From contig OZ241334.1 of NCBI GenBank assembly GCA_965200035.1, forward strand, positions 2,790,001 to 2,854,000: DNA of 64,000 nt, read 5' to 3'. Below, in pieces: positions 24,244 to 34,432 of this stretch. The DNA comes from UBA1952 sp965200035 (lineage in GTDB: Bacteria > Bacteroidota > Bacteroidia > Chitinophagales > Chitinophagaceae). Each line of letters opens with the position of its first letter. Positions within the stretch are counted from its first letter, which is position 1. The notes beneath the pieces are model-generated. The model was not told the DNA's origin. It was given only the letters and a program-made list of their open reading frames with translations, and made no database searches. The position numbers were made by a program, and so were the translations under genes.

Positions 24244-26223
24244 ATGAGTACAGGAGAGAATGATCAGGCGTTGAGGAAGATACTCGATATGACCAGGCTG
24301 ATGGCCATCGCCATATTAGCACTGCATTGCTATTACTACTGCTATCATCTATTTGAGCAGTGGAAACTAACCGTCCAGCTTACTGACCGGCTGATGGGAA
24401 ACATTCAGCGAACGGGACTATTCAGTTCCTTTAATAAATCCAAGCTCATCGCGCTTGGATTGTTAGCTATTTCACTCATCGGTGCGATGGGTAAGAAGGA
24501 TGAAAAACTGGATCACCGCACGGCGTTTGCCTACCTGATTTTCGGCCTGCTGGTTTACTTTATCAGCTATTTTGTACTGAGGCTGCCGGTTTCAATTGAG
24601 CTGCGTGGCAGTGCCTATATCGGCGTGACCGCCACCGGATTTCTATTGGTGCTGACCGGCGGAACGCTGCTATCCTGCATCATAAAAGACCGGCTGCGCG
24701 GGGATATATTCAATAAGGAAAACGAGACCTTTCCACAGGAAGAGCGGCTTTTAGAAAACGACTATTCTATCAACCTGCCTGCTAAATACCACCTGAAAAA
24801 TAAGGTCAGGAAAAGCTGGATCAATATCATTAATCCGTTTCGTGCCTTGCTGGTATCCGGTACGCCGGGTGCCGGAAAGTCCTATTTCGTCATCCGCCAC
24901 GTCATCACCCAGCACATTCAAAAAGGCTTTTCGATGTTCGTTTATGACTTCAAGTTTGACGATTTATCGGTCATCGTCTATAACACCTGGCTGAAGTATA
25001 AGCACTTCTATAAGGTTAAACCGGAATTCAATGTGATCAACTTCGATGATCTGACCCGAAGCCATCGCTGCAATCCTTTAGACCCTTCCGGTATGCTCGA
25101 TATTACCGATGCTTCAGAATCGGCCCGCACCATTCTGCTTGGACTAAACCGGGAATGGATCAAAAAGCAGGGTGATTTCTTCGTGGAGTCGCCGATCAAT
25201 TTCCTGAGCGCGGTGATCTGGTTTCTGCGCAGATACCAGGACGGTGAGTTCTGTACGCTGCCCCACGTGATCGAGCTGATGCAGATCGACTACAAGGATC
25301 TGTTCACTATTCTGAGGCTGGAAAAAGAAATCGAAGTACTCATCAATCCCTTTGTGAGTGCCTACCTGAATGATGCGATGGAGCAACTCGAAGGACAAAT
25401 TGCCTCCGCGAAAATTGCGATGGCGAGGCTAAGTTCGCCACAGCTTTATTATGTGTTTTCGGGTAATGATTTTACGCTTGACATCAATAATCCAGAAAAG
25501 CCGAAGATCGTCTGCATGGGCAATAACCCGCAAAAAATACAGATCTATGGTGCGGTGCTTTCCCTCTACGTAAACCGCCTGGTGAAGCTGGTTAATAAGA
25601 AAGGCAAGCTGAAAAGCAGCCTGATCTTTGATGAGTTCCCGACCATCTACCTAAACAATATGGATGGACTGATCGCAACGGCAAGAAGCAATAAGGTGGC
25701 TACCACATTGGGTATCCAGGACTTCAGCCAGCTGCGCAAAGATTATGGCCGTGAACAGGCCGATGTGATCATGAATATTGTCGGTAACATTGTTTCAGGG
25801 CAGGTAACCGGGGATACCGCCAAGCAGCTCAGCGAACGCTTTGGTAAGATCATGCAGGACCGGGAAAGCCTGTCCATCAACCGCAATGATACCTCGATCA
25901 GCAGATCCAAACAACTGGAATCTGCCGTGCCGCCCTCTAAGATATCAGCACTCAGTTCCGGAGAGTTCGTCGGCATGGTAGCTGACGACCCGGATAATAA
26001 GATAGAGCTGAAAACCTTCCATTGCGAGATACAGAATGACCATGAGGCGTTGAAAAAGGAAACAGATGCCTATAAAGAGATACCGGTGATCAGGACAATT
26101 GATAATAGTATGGTACAGAGGAACTACCTGCAGATCAAACAGGATGTGCAGGAAATTGTTATCTCAGAGATGCAGCGCATTGGCAATGATCCTACGCTTG
26201 CCTACCTTATTATAAGGAAGTGA
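24244..26223 (+). CDS. VirD4/TraG-type type IV coupling protein
   Basis: 659 residues. There are four hydrophobic helices in the first about 150 residues (for example TAFAYLIFGLLVYFISYFVL), then an ATPase domain with Walker A VSGTPGAGKSYF (about 201-212) and Walker B SLIFDEFPTIY (about 458-468). A TraG-like motif follows (NKVATTLGIQDFSQLRKDYG). It couples relaxosome DNA to a type IV secretion channel at the inner membrane. No channel genes (traB-Q type) are in the window, so the element appears mobilizable, not self-transmissible. Confidence 0.88.
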   Translation: MSTGENDQALRKILDMTRLMAIAILALHCYYYCYHLFEQWKLTVQLTDRLMGNIQRTGLFSSFNKSKLIALGLLAISLIGAMGKKDEKLDHRTAFAYLIFGLLVYFISYFVLRLPVSIELRGSAYIGVTATGFLLVLTGGTLLSCIIKDRLRGDIFNKENETFPQEERLLENDYSINLPAKYHLKNKVRKSWINIINPFRALLVSGTPGAGKSYFVIRHVITQHIQKGFSMFVYDFKFDDLSVIVYNTWLKYKHFYKVKPEFNVINFDDLTRSHRCNPLDPSGMLDITDASESARTILLGLNREWIKKQGDFFVESPINFLSAVIWFLRRYQDGEFCTLPHVIELMQIDYKDLFTILRLEKEIEVLINPFVSAYLNDAMEQLEGQIASAKIAMARLSSPQLYYVFSGNDFTLDINNPEKPKIVCMGNNPQKIQIYGAVLSLYVNRLVKLVNKKGKLKSSLIFDEFPTIYLNNMDGLIATARSNKVATTLGIQDFSQLRKDYGREQADVIMNIVGNIVSGQVTGDTAKQLSERFGKIMQDRESLSINRNDTSISRSKQLESAVPPSKISALSSGEFVGMVADDPDNKIELKTFHCEIQNDHEALKKETDAYKEIPVIRTIDNSMVQRNYLQIKQDVQEIVISEMQRIGNDPTLAYLIIRK

Positions 26224-26300
26224 TAAAGAATATGCGGAACAATAAATGTTACCGGGAAAATAGCAGCAGGTACAGAGCAAGGAATTAACAGGCCAGTCGG

Positions 26301-26849
26301 ATGGAAAGAAATAACAGGAAACGACAAATCATCGCCGGAATGTTGATGCTGATACTGGGTATCGCAATAGCAGTTTACTCAATAGTGCTTTACCAGAAGA
26401 TCGCCCGGTCCGAAGCGCAGGGACTTAATTTTCGTTTCCACTGGTTCTTCTTTGCAGTTTATAAACTGGCAGGAAAGACGTTGGTTTGCGGGCTGCTTCT
26501 ATCAATCGGCGTCGGCATCATTGTTGCTGGAATTGTAAAATGCCGAGGTAAATCTAGGACATTAAGAACAGGAGCAGAAATAAACATTGAGCAGAATATG
26601 CAGCACTACAACTCTTTTGCGGAACTAATCAAGAACTCTAAAACCCTTCACTATCCGGGACGGATCTATATGCAGGGGGCTGAATGGAACAACATGACCG
26701 GCTCGCAATTCTGGGTATTGTCCAGCGGTGAAGCCAAAGAACAGGAACTGGTCAGCACTGAGTATGGCGACATTCCGGAACCGCATCAATCTTGTTACTC
26801 TTTCCCCCTGACCAATCCCATTGACAAACGGATATGCAATGCGCTTTGA
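26301..26849 (+). CDS. Two-TM membrane protein, 3' end replaced by IS110 remnant
   Basis: 182 residues as annotated. The N-terminal 90 residues parallel the 81-residue protein at 16,366 (two helices around EAQGLNFRFHWFFFAVYKLA). The rest is a soluble domain (YPGRIYMQGAEWNNMTGSQF). The last about 15 residues (from about 26,800) are encoded on the antisense of an IS110 transposase fragment, so the natural C-terminus was probably lost. Function unknown. Confidence 0.6.
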   Translation: MERNNRKRQIIAGMLMLILGIAIAVYSIVLYQKIARSEAQGLNFRFHWFFFAVYKLAGKTLVCGLLLSIGVGIIVAGIVKCRGKSRTLRTGAEINIEQNMQHYNSFAELIKNSKTLHYPGRIYMQGAEWNNMTGSQFWVLSSGEAKEQELVSTEYGDIPEPHQSCYSFPLTNPIDKRICNAL

Positions 26850-27106
26850 ATAGTGAAATACGCTTTCTTCTTAAGAAGGTATGTAACCAAATGGTTTTGG
26901 TAAGCACCTAGTGCCTCGAAACAAAATAAGGTCTTCTTAAACTTAATGTTGCTGAACGGTTCCTGAGCTTTAAATAGCTCTGCCAACGCCGCTATACTAT
27001 TTTCTATCCTGACATTCGTAGAACTATCAACAGTCAGCAAACAAATGTCTAAAGTAGCTTTTGAAATATCGATGCCAACATAGGCCGAATAAGGTGCAGC
27101 AGCCAT
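26795..27106 (-). pseudogene. IS110-family transposase, N-terminal remnant
   Basis: Starting at MAAAPYSAYVGIDISKATLD, the fragment has the RuvC-like DEDD opening (GIDISK) of IS110 transposases and stops after the conserved RLSMGLVRGKE region, about one third of the usual about 330 residues. The junction near 26,800 coincides with the disrupted membrane-protein gene. The C-terminal Transposase_20 domain is missing, so it is inactive. Confidence 0.8.
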
Positions 27107-27316
27107 AGCACAATTTTTTAACAAACGTATCCATTGCACGAAATTCAAACAACGGAAAAATCACATAAGCGAACGTGTTTATAGCTGTGAAATTTTTTAT
27201 GTCCATCAATTAAATTCAACCTGCAAGAATCCAGTTGACAAAGCAGTATCGGCAAGAGTAGGAACTAAATATTATAAACTAGCGCACGTTTTTGCATCAC
27301 TGCATTTGATAGAGTA

Positions 27317-28357
27317 TAGGAGTTACGCGCCGGCGTGAAATTGGTGGAAGTTTTTGGAAAAAGGATCAAGATGGAAGCGGCGGAGTATGTGGCCTACCTG
27401 CTAAGTGAGGGGGTTAAAAGCAGCTGCGTGAGAAGCGGTCGTGTGCTGGAAGTAAGCCACGATGAAGTCAACAGGTTCCTTGCGGGCGGTGATTTCACTG
27501 GTCAGGATTTGTTTGACAGAGCAAAAGAAGCCCTTGTCCTGGAAGGCGGCGTGCTTAGCGTGGATGATACCGTTATTGACAAGCCCTACTCCGATCCGGA
27601 TGCAGCGGAGCTCATTGGTTTTTTCTGGAGCGGGCTGCATCACAAGAGCGTCAAAGGCATCAACCTCATTGTTCTGAACTATACAGACCCCCATGGGGTA
27701 AGCGTGGTGGTAAACTTCCGGGTCTATCGTCATAGCGAGCAGAAGACAAAGAATGACTACTTCCAACAGATGGTCAGTGAGGTGATAAGATGGGGCCTGA
27801 AGCTTCTGTGGGTAACGGCAGATTCGTGGTATAGCTCACTTGCTAACCTGAAATTCCTTAGAAACAAGGAAGTAGGATTCATGGTAGGGCTGGAAAAGAA
27901 CAGACTCATTTCTTCATCGCCGCACCATTATGAGCAGGTTGGCGAGGTGAAAGCTATAGCCGAAGACGGGCTTTATACGCACCTGAAGGGCTTTGATTTT
28001 GTGCGGGTGTTCCGGACGGTGGACAGTGAAGGCCACGCGAGACATTATGCGGTGTACCGCCCCGATACAGAAGTCTTTGAGGCGGTAAACATCAACCGGG
28101 AAGTATTCAAAGACCTGAAACGCCAGCACTGGCACGTGGAGCAGGCCTTCAGAGCGATCAAGCAGCTGGCGCACGCAGGCCACTTCTTTGTACGCCGGAC
28201 TGCTGCAGTCAAAACGCATCTGTTCTGTGTGCTGCGGGCGCTGCAAAAACTGGTGCTCTGGGCTAAAGATGAAATCATCCAATCCATATACAAGCTCAAA
28301 TACCAACTCTTCCTCAACGCTCAAAAACAATTCATCCGTGACTTTGCGTAACTCCTA
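27317..28357 (+). mobile_element. Complete DDE insertion sequence with 12-bp terminal repeats
   Basis: TAGGAGTTACGC (27317-27328) and GCGTAACTCCTA (28346-28357) are perfect inverted ends bounding one transposase gene. The ends are very close to the gene: the right repeat overlaps the stop codon. A target duplication is not clear. The family is probably IS4/IS701-like. Confidence 0.8.
27335..28351 (+). CDS. DDE-type transposase (IS4/IS701-like)
   Basis: 338 residues. Candidate catalytic residues: Asp in LSVDDTVIDKPYSD, Asp in LLWVTADSWYSSLANLKFL, and Glu in KRQHWHVEQAFRAIKQLAHA, the order of a DDE nuclease of the IS4/DDE_5 type. It would cut and join the 12-bp ends of the element. The frame is intact with no frameshift window. 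The start at 27335 is a GTG in the left end; MEAAEYVAYL at 27371 is the first ATG. Family assignment to IS701 or IS4 is tentative. Confidence 0.75.
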   Translation: MKLVEVFGKRIKMEAAEYVAYLLSEGVKSSCVRSGRVLEVSHDEVNRFLAGGDFTGQDLFDRAKEALVLEGGVLSVDDTVIDKPYSDPDAAELIGFFWSGLHHKSVKGINLIVLNYTDPHGVSVVVNFRVYRHSEQKTKNDYFQQMVSEVIRWGLKLLWVTADSWYSSLANLKFLRNKEVGFMVGLEKNRLISSSPHHYEQVGEVKAIAEDGLYTHLKGFDFVRVFRTVDSEGHARHYAVYRPDTEVFEAVNINREVFKDLKRQHWHVEQAFRAIKQLAHAGHFFVRRTAAVKTHLFCVLRALQKLVLWAKDEIIQSIYKLKYQLFLNAQKQFIRDFA

Positions 28358-28359
28358 GA

Positions 28360-28683
28360 GAATTGTGTAAAGAACTTCAGACCAAATGCGCAGTTTAATA
28401 GCTATTAATAGCTGATTCTTTTCTAAGAAAATGAACGAAAAAGTAAAAGCCATGTCCCTGCTACCGATTAAACAGCATTTAAGTCGTCCTTACAAATTGA
28501 TATACTACAGAAGCAGGCACAAACGTTGTTATAACCGTTACAGAAGCAAACTTCATCACGCTCTTACACAGGTTTGGGCAGACATGGCTTTCAAATAAAT
28601 ATACACCCTTAAGCAAAAATCCAATTAAAACCCGGGCAAGATATTATCACACCATTAAGTAGGACACGGCTCACTGTGAATTT
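28360..28683. other. Gene-less stretch between IS and T9SS fragment
   Basis: 324 AT-rich bases. I see no convincing gene, repeat or RNA. Confidence 0.5.
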
Positions 28684-29085
28684 TTGTATCAGACACAGTC
28701 GTTTGTAACCAGCAGGACTGGCACCGCAAGCAATATCAGCCGCTATGCCAGATTTGTTCCTACAGCTATTAATCCCACGCATACAGTTTTGAATGGTGTA
28801 TCAATCTGGCCTAATCCGGCAGTATCTGTTGTAAGAATTGAATTTAGCATCTCGGAACGCGCTCTGGTCTCCTTGCAAATGGCTGATGTGACAGGCAAAA
28901 TAGTAGGCGTGCTATCACCATTCATCCGGGCTGCTGTTGAGCTTCCCGTGGGCAATCTAGCACCAGGACTTTATACGCTTAGATTAAATGCCAATAGTAT
29001 CTCAAGTAGCTCTAAAGTCGTAAATATTCAACTAAATCAAACAAAAACAACTTACTTCATTATTCTACGGAATGTCCTTTTGTAA
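28684..29085 (+). pseudogene. T9SS type A sorting-domain fragment
   Basis: Residues about 39-125 (VSIWPNPAVSVVRIEF, then ALVSLQMADVTGKIVGVL and LAPGLYTLRLNA) form a typical type A sorting domain, the C-terminal signal for T9SS export. There is no signal peptide, the N-terminus is missing, and the tail runs into unrelated sequence. It is likely the 3' relic of a surface-protein gene cut when neighbouring mobile DNA arrived. Confidence 0.65.
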
Positions 29086-29322
29086 GCAAAAGGAAGTGAA
29101 AGCAACTTTCTCGTTGGCGTTTATACTCTTTGTGGACTTGGACAAGAATTTGAGTATCCAAAACACTTCAGTTAGCCATATATGCCAAGCTCTTAACGCT
29201 TGTCCTAAAACGCCGCTTGGAAATTCATAATGACTAAGGAGATTTATCAAGCATCTATACTTGCTTTAGCACCCGGAGCAATATTATTCTTAAGCTATAT
29301 GAAAACCTGGAACGCCTGTTGA

Positions 29323-31863
29323 CTATCGTACCAGTGATACATCACCCTTCAGCTCTATCTCATCTCCGGTCAGGCATACTGCATTCACCACGTATATGTA
29401 AACATTTGGCTGCAAGGGTTGGCTCTTAAATGTACCATCCCATCCGTAGATCGCATCATTAACCGGTATATCGGTAATATCATAGATCAGTTCACCCCAG
29501 CGGTCATAGATTCTGAACCGCTTTATCATCGTAACGCTGTGCCCATGCGGGTAAAAACGATCATTCTGGCCATCGGCATTCGGAGTAAATGTATTCGGCA
29601 GCCACAACGGCTGATTACTACAGGTTACAAATACGGTAAGCTCATCCGAGGAGATACAACCAAAATCCGAGACCACAGTTACCCGGTAAGTAGTCGTCTT
29701 TGAAGGTGACGCCACTGGGTTGGCACAGTCAGTACAGCTAAGTCCACAGGTGGGCGACCACGCATAAGCGGCCACATCCGTTCCTTTCGGTGTAAGGGTT
29801 ATGGTATTGCCAATCACTATGTTTTGATCCGCACCTAGGTCTACCGATGGTGACTGGTGCACGTTCACTTCAGTAGTAAGCGTATCCTTGAAGCAGCTTC
29901 CCTGACTAATGATCACCTGATAGGTAGTAGTTTCGGTTGGCGCTGCTATTGGATTGGCCACTGTCGGATCATTAAGTCCGGCAGCTGGCATCCACAGGTA
30001 GCTCGTTCCGCCTGTAGCAGAAAGGTGTATCGTGTCGCCGGTGCAAATTGCTCCACCTTCCTCAATGCTTACCGGCCCTTTATCAATAATGGTCACCACG
30101 ACCTTATCAGAATCGCTGCATCCAAAAGCATCCGTCCCGGTTACTTGATAGGTGGTTGTAGCATCAGGGGTCGCCTGCGGTCCTTGGCAAGATGAGCAAC
30201 TCAGCGTAGCAGCAGGTGCCCAAACATAAGATGCTGCGCCCCTTGCCTGCAGTTGCGCAATGGCACCGGCACAAATCGTCTGGTCGGGCCCGGCATTAAC
30301 TGGCGGCTGTACGTAAGTTGCCACGTTTACAAAGTCTCGGTATGTACAATTGGTAACACTATCAGTGATCGTACACACATAGCTGATAGCCGATATTGCG
30401 GAACATATGGGGTCTCGTACGTTTGCAGCGTTCAGTCTGGTAGCTGGGGCCCAGGAGTAGCTGGTTCCAGTTCTTGCGTTTAATGTTAGGTTTTGACTGA
30501 CACATTTGCTTAGGGAAACAGTAGTATCTGCCGGACACCGCGTTACCCCGCAAATACTTATAGCGCTGCTTGCAACTATGGTTTCTGTTGGCAGAGGACT
30601 CATGGCAACCGTGGCATTTAGTGCAAAGGTATTCCAGGCAGCCAATGGCACAATAGTAGGAGTGTTCGTCCCTTCCTCCAATACATTCACATCGCTGATA
30701 TTGCAGGGCGTGGTAGTTACAGGGAAATTTATAGTGCTGTACAGTGAGTATGCATCACCGGCATTCACAGGGGCAATGCCTGATAATACCAAGTTGTTGC
30801 TTTTGATGTCTATGCCGGTTATTGCGCTTGCGGTGCTATTGTTTATTTGCCGGTCGTAGGCCACCACACCATTCGTAATTCTGGAAACATATATTGCATT
30901 TGCGCCGTTGGACTGAGTGATAATAAAATCATTGTCGGCTATCGGATAGGCGGTATAAGCTGGTGATGCGGAACCATGATAACAGTAGATACCACTCATC
31001 GCTCTGATTGCAGTATTGTAATTGTAAACTAATTGTACGGAGTTCTGCGTCCCGGTCCCTGTATTGCCAAACATCGAATAGATAATATTCCCACCTATGA
31101 GCTTGCTTTGTATGGGCCACAGCGTATTGATGACGCCGTTTATGGGCAGGGAAAGATTGATGCTATAATGTATCTGTCCGAGCAGGCTACCTGTCTGGTC
31201 CATTTCGATTACCATTACATTATAGCTACCGCCATTCCAGTAGTGGCCACAAGCGAGCAGATTCCCGTTCGCAAGTTGATTCACTGTTTGCACCTCATCG
31301 GAATTACCAAATGTACCAACCCTTGTCCATTGCTCGATGCCATTTGCATTCAGAAGTACAATCATGCTATTTGCTGCACCTGGTGTAAAGTTGAGTGTAC
31401 CTGCAACAGCTATATTACCGTTGCTAAGCTCTATGAGGTCGTAAAAGATATCTCCGGCTGGTGAGGCTGCATTTGCCGTAGTTGTAGACCAGAGTGTATT
31501 GCCTGTTGCAGCATCAATTCTGCAAACAAACCCCCTTTCTTGCCTATTCAGGAAATACCTGCCACAGGTCAGGTAGTCACCGTTATTACAAACCCTTACC
31601 CGGTAGAGTGCATCATTTCCCGGATTAACGATCGTACGTTGCCATAAAATCTGGCTGGCGTCATTCATTTTTACCAGGTAGCAATCGGCACCGTTTCCTA
31701 CACCGGCCGTCCCAATGGTGCCCACGCTGATGGTAGCGCCAGACGCATCATACTTTACATCATTGAACAGTTCCCTTTCCGAAATGCTTCCAATAGTCAC
31801 CTGTTGTGGAAAAGCATTTACAGATAGTAATAAGCCGAATATAATTATACTCAGTGTTTTCAT
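29323..31863 (-). CDS. T9SS type B (gliding-motility-type C-terminal) surface protein
   Basis: 846 residues from ATG 31863, which opens a signal peptide (MKTLSIIIFGLLLSVNAF); the frame extends 50 codons upstream over a neighbouring pseudogene. Residues about 25-460 resemble a repeat-rich propeller. Three PKD/SprB-like units follow (DQTICAGAIAQLQARGAASY, GGAICTGDTIHLSATGGTSY, DQNIVIGNTITLTPKGTDVA). The C-terminus (NTFTPNADGQNDRFYPHG, FRIYDRWGELIYD) is the CHU_C/type B sorting domain. It is probably surface-exposed or secreted. It is likely co-transcribed with the broken gene upstream, whose TAA is 2 bases before its ATG. Confidence 0.85.
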   Translation of the reverse strand: MKTLSIIIFGLLLSVNAFPQQVTIGSISERELFNDVKYDASGATISVGTIGTAGVGNGADCYLVKMNDASQILWQRTIVNPGNDALYRVRVCNNGDYLTCGRYFLNRQERGFVCRIDAATGNTLWSTTTANAASPAGDIFYDLIELSNGNIAVAGTLNFTPGAANSMIVLLNANGIEQWTRVGTFGNSDEVQTVNQLANGNLLACGHYWNGGSYNVMVIEMDQTGSLLGQIHYSINLSLPINGVINTLWPIQSKLIGGNIIYSMFGNTGTGTQNSVQLVYNYNTAIRAMSGIYCYHGSASPAYTAYPIADNDFIITQSNGANAIYVSRITNGVVAYDRQINNSTASAITGIDIKSNNLVLSGIAPVNAGDAYSLYSTINFPVTTTPCNISDVNVLEEGTNTPTIVPLAAWNTFALNATVAMSPLPTETIVASSAISICGVTRCPADTTVSLSKCVSQNLTLNARTGTSYSWAPATRLNAANVRDPICSAISAISYVCTITDSVTNCTYRDFVNVATYVQPPVNAGPDQTICAGAIAQLQARGAASYVWAPAATLSCSSCQGPQATPDATTTYQVTGTDAFGCSDSDKVVVTIIDKGPVSIEEGGAICTGDTIHLSATGGTSYLWMPAAGLNDPTVANPIAAPTETTTYQVIISQGSCFKDTLTTEVNVHQSPSVDLGADQNIVIGNTITLTPKGTDVAAYAWSPTCGLSCTDCANPVASPSKTTTYRVTVVSDFGCISSDELTVFVTCSNQPLWLPNTFTPNADGQNDRFYPHGHSVTMIKRFRIYDRWGELIYDITDIPVNDAIYGWDGTFKSQPLQPNVYIYVVNAVCLTGDEIELKGDVSLVR

Positions 31864-31864
31864 A

Positions 31865-32705
31865 TTAATAGACCACTTGGAATAAGGTCGCGAATGAAAA
31901 TTTTGGTAGGAAATAGTCGCCATCTTTATACTCATAGGCGATTTCAACACCTTCCCGGGAAGTATTCTGGTTCCGAAAATAAACGCCGGTAAAAATCTTT
32001 TGGTTATAATCATATGGGATATTACTCAGCTGCATTTTTTTGGGTCTTTGATCTTCAGAATTTTGTTCTTTAATGTGAGGAAATAGGAATCATCAAGTTT
32101 ATTAATGATTGGGCTTGAAGTGGACAGCTCATATTGCCTGCCAGTCTTTTGTCTTTAAGCCAAGTCGCCGCCCCCCCATGCGCCAAAATTCAATGAATAA
32201 ACATCATAACTATAATCTTCATAAAACAAATCAATTCCTTTTTTGGTTTTTATCCATCTTCCCTTGTTTAAATAAACTGTGGTTTGATAATAGTAATCGG
32301 TAGTAAAATGGTATCGTGCATTAGATACAAAGCAAAATAGAATGTTTGCAGTTCTTCCGGCACTATGATTTTTGACAGAGTATTTCCTTTCTTGTCAATA
32401 ATGTAAAAGTGTTGGGTTGGGGCAGTGCTGTACCTATCGTTATTGGTGCTGAAGTAGCAATAAAACCTATGATTGTATTTTAGCCAAGGGTCAGGCGTAC
32501 TGGGAATATTTATTTTGATATTTTCATAGCTCACATTCAGGTCCTGACTTTGCGCTCTACAGGACAGTGAAAAGGCAATGAAAATTAAGATTTGAATTGC
32601 TGCTCTTATGAAACAGACGACTATTTGAGCCAATGCGTTAGGGATTTTATAGAAGATCGCAGATAAGATAATTGTAGTTACGCTATGAATTGTGAGAATG
32701 AACAA
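31865..32705 (-). pseudogene. Secreted protein gene broken by at least two frameshifts
   Basis: The first frame gives a hydrophobic leader (AAIQILIFIAFSLSCRAQ) and YFSTNNDRYSTAPTQHFYII. Near 32,280 the frame changes to QTTVYLNKGRWIKTKKGIDL and YSLNFGAWGGGD. A C7 tract (32171-32177) marks the next shift, after which RQYELSTSSPIINKLDDSYF continues to FATLFQVVY and TAA at 31865. The reconstructed protein is about 270 residues, perhaps a lone propeller-like sensor. Family not recognised. Confidence 0.65.
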
Positions 32706-33166
32706 TTTGGACCGAAATCAGCACATGAAATCTTTTTAGGAACAGTAAACTTACAATTTTGGCAACTGAAATGTTGAAATAAAAGCCGAAATAACCGACA
32801 CTATACACTGCATGCCAAAATCATCCAGTATCAATAGGGACCACCAGCTATGACTAAGATAATACAGAAGCTTTTTACGCAGGCTAAGCAGGATTGAAAT
32901 AGCCTATTGAGCACGACCCGATAACTTCTTTCCTTTGAACAAATATTTGATTATCTTTCGTGATGCAACTCATATGAATCATATAAGACAATTAAAGAAG
33001 TAGAAATGGTGTGGTATCTATGGCAGAAGATCATGGATCTATTTATTAAGATTATGCCCTCAGAGTTTATCGATAGACTGATAATCCGACAACTACTAGA
33101 CAAGCTTCAACTTATCGCTGCTATTTACAATAAATTGATATTAATAAGTATTCGACAATTACTATC
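32706..33166. other. Intergenic; left boundary of inverted repeat at 32845
   Basis: 461 bases before the Omp28-like gene. The inverted repeat begins at 32845, so the last about 320 bases, probably including the promoter, are carried by both copies. No gene seen. Confidence 0.55.
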
Positions 33167-34384
33167 ATGAATTATATCTATCCAAATCATTCTCTCAGCA
33201 ACCGCGAAGTGCTGTTCTCGGTCCACAACATTGGATTGCCAACGGGGTTACGCCTTCTGGCCATCATCTGCTATTTAATGATGATTACCTCGGATGCCGC
33301 CCAGGGGCAGATGCTGGTTTCCACAAGGCCGGAAAACAAAAATTTTCTCATTGAAAAAGGCACTGGACATGTCTGCGGTAGCTGTCCTGGCATTGAACTG
33401 CGCTGTGATTCTATTTTAGCTGCACATCCTGGTCGCGGCATGATGATCGAATATCACTTTGGCCCGGATGCATTGCCACAGGCTCCACCGATAGATTATG
33501 ATTTTACCACCCCTTACGGGGACACTATATCAGATGCTAACAAGCTTAATTGGCCGTTCTATCTGAATATGATGATGAACCGTCGTGATCGTGGCCAGCC
33601 TTACGGCTCTACTTTCATTTTTGGCGCAACCAATCAGGTGCAGGCAGAGGCAGATACAATTGTTACTCAGCCATCGCCGGTCAACCTGTATTTATCCTCA
33701 ACCTTTAACAATGCCAGCCGTTTGCTTACGGTAAAGGTGCAGGCCTACTATACCGCTGCAAGTGCGACATCTACTAACTATCTGCAGTTGGCACTTACCC
33801 AGGATTCTATCATTTCTACACAGTATGATGCCAATTATCCATCAAACAACCATCTCAACAATCAATTCGTATTCATGAATGTATTCCGGGCAAATCTGAA
33901 CGGCTTCAATGGCGATACAATAGCTAATGCATCCGCAGGTCGGCTTATTTCCCGCACTTATACCTATACCATTCCGGCTACCTATAAAAATATCATCTGC
34001 AACCCGCAACATTGCAACCTTACGCTGTACGTAGCAGATCAAAAGGCAGGTAGCGGCCAGCAATCCTTCACGGGGCAGGTGATCAATACCACCCGCGCAA
34101 AGGTGGGCGGCGGCACACCTACAGCCATTAATTCTCTTGGTGCACAGACACCTATTTCTATATTTCCCAACCCTGCTACCGGTATATTCTATATGGATGG
34201 CCTTGGCCCTGGCCAATATGTTTCAGAGGTGTCCGACATACGGGGGCAGATTATTCATCAGTTCACTGGTGATGGCGGAAAACAGGTTGTTATTGACCTG
34301 ACTCATGAAGCGAATGGGATTTACTTTATCAGAGTGAATACAGCCGGCGGAAGCCAAGTACACAAAATCATTCTGGCAAAATGA
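33167..34384 (+). CDS. Omp28-like secreted protein with T9SS type A domain (copy 1)
   Basis: 405 residues. An internal signal-like helix (LRLLAIICYLMMITSDAAQG) precedes FLIEKGTGHVCGSCPGIELR, the ExxTGxxCxxCP opening of Omp28-related proteins, with a thioredoxin-like CGSC. The middle resembles the Omp28 beta domain (LTVKVQAYYTAASATSTNYL). The C-terminus is a type A sorting domain (ISIFPNPATGIFYMDGLGPG). It is probably exported through T9SS to the surface; Omp28 function is not well defined. The duplicate at 45,624 encodes the same protein. Confidence 0.8.
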   Translation: MNYIYPNHSLSNREVLFSVHNIGLPTGLRLLAIICYLMMITSDAAQGQMLVSTRPENKNFLIEKGTGHVCGSCPGIELRCDSILAAHPGRGMMIEYHFGPDALPQAPPIDYDFTTPYGDTISDANKLNWPFYLNMMMNRRDRGQPYGSTFIFGATNQVQAEADTIVTQPSPVNLYLSSTFNNASRLLTVKVQAYYTAASATSTNYLQLALTQDSIISTQYDANYPSNNHLNNQFVFMNVFRANLNGFNGDTIANASAGRLISRTYTYTIPATYKNIICNPQHCNLTLYVADQKAGSGQQSFTGQVINTTRAKVGGGTPTAINSLGAQTPISIFPNPATGIFYMDGLGPGQYVSEVSDIRGQIIHQFTGDGGKQVVIDLTHEANGIYFIRVNTAGGSQVHKIILAK

Positions 34385-34432
34385 TACCGTACCATTCCGT
34401 AAGCGGTGCTAACTCTCATTTAAATGTGGATC

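Noticed and set aside
30253..31464. Several 60-140-codon rightward frames
   Set aside because: All lie antisense to the T9SS type B protein and look like shadows.
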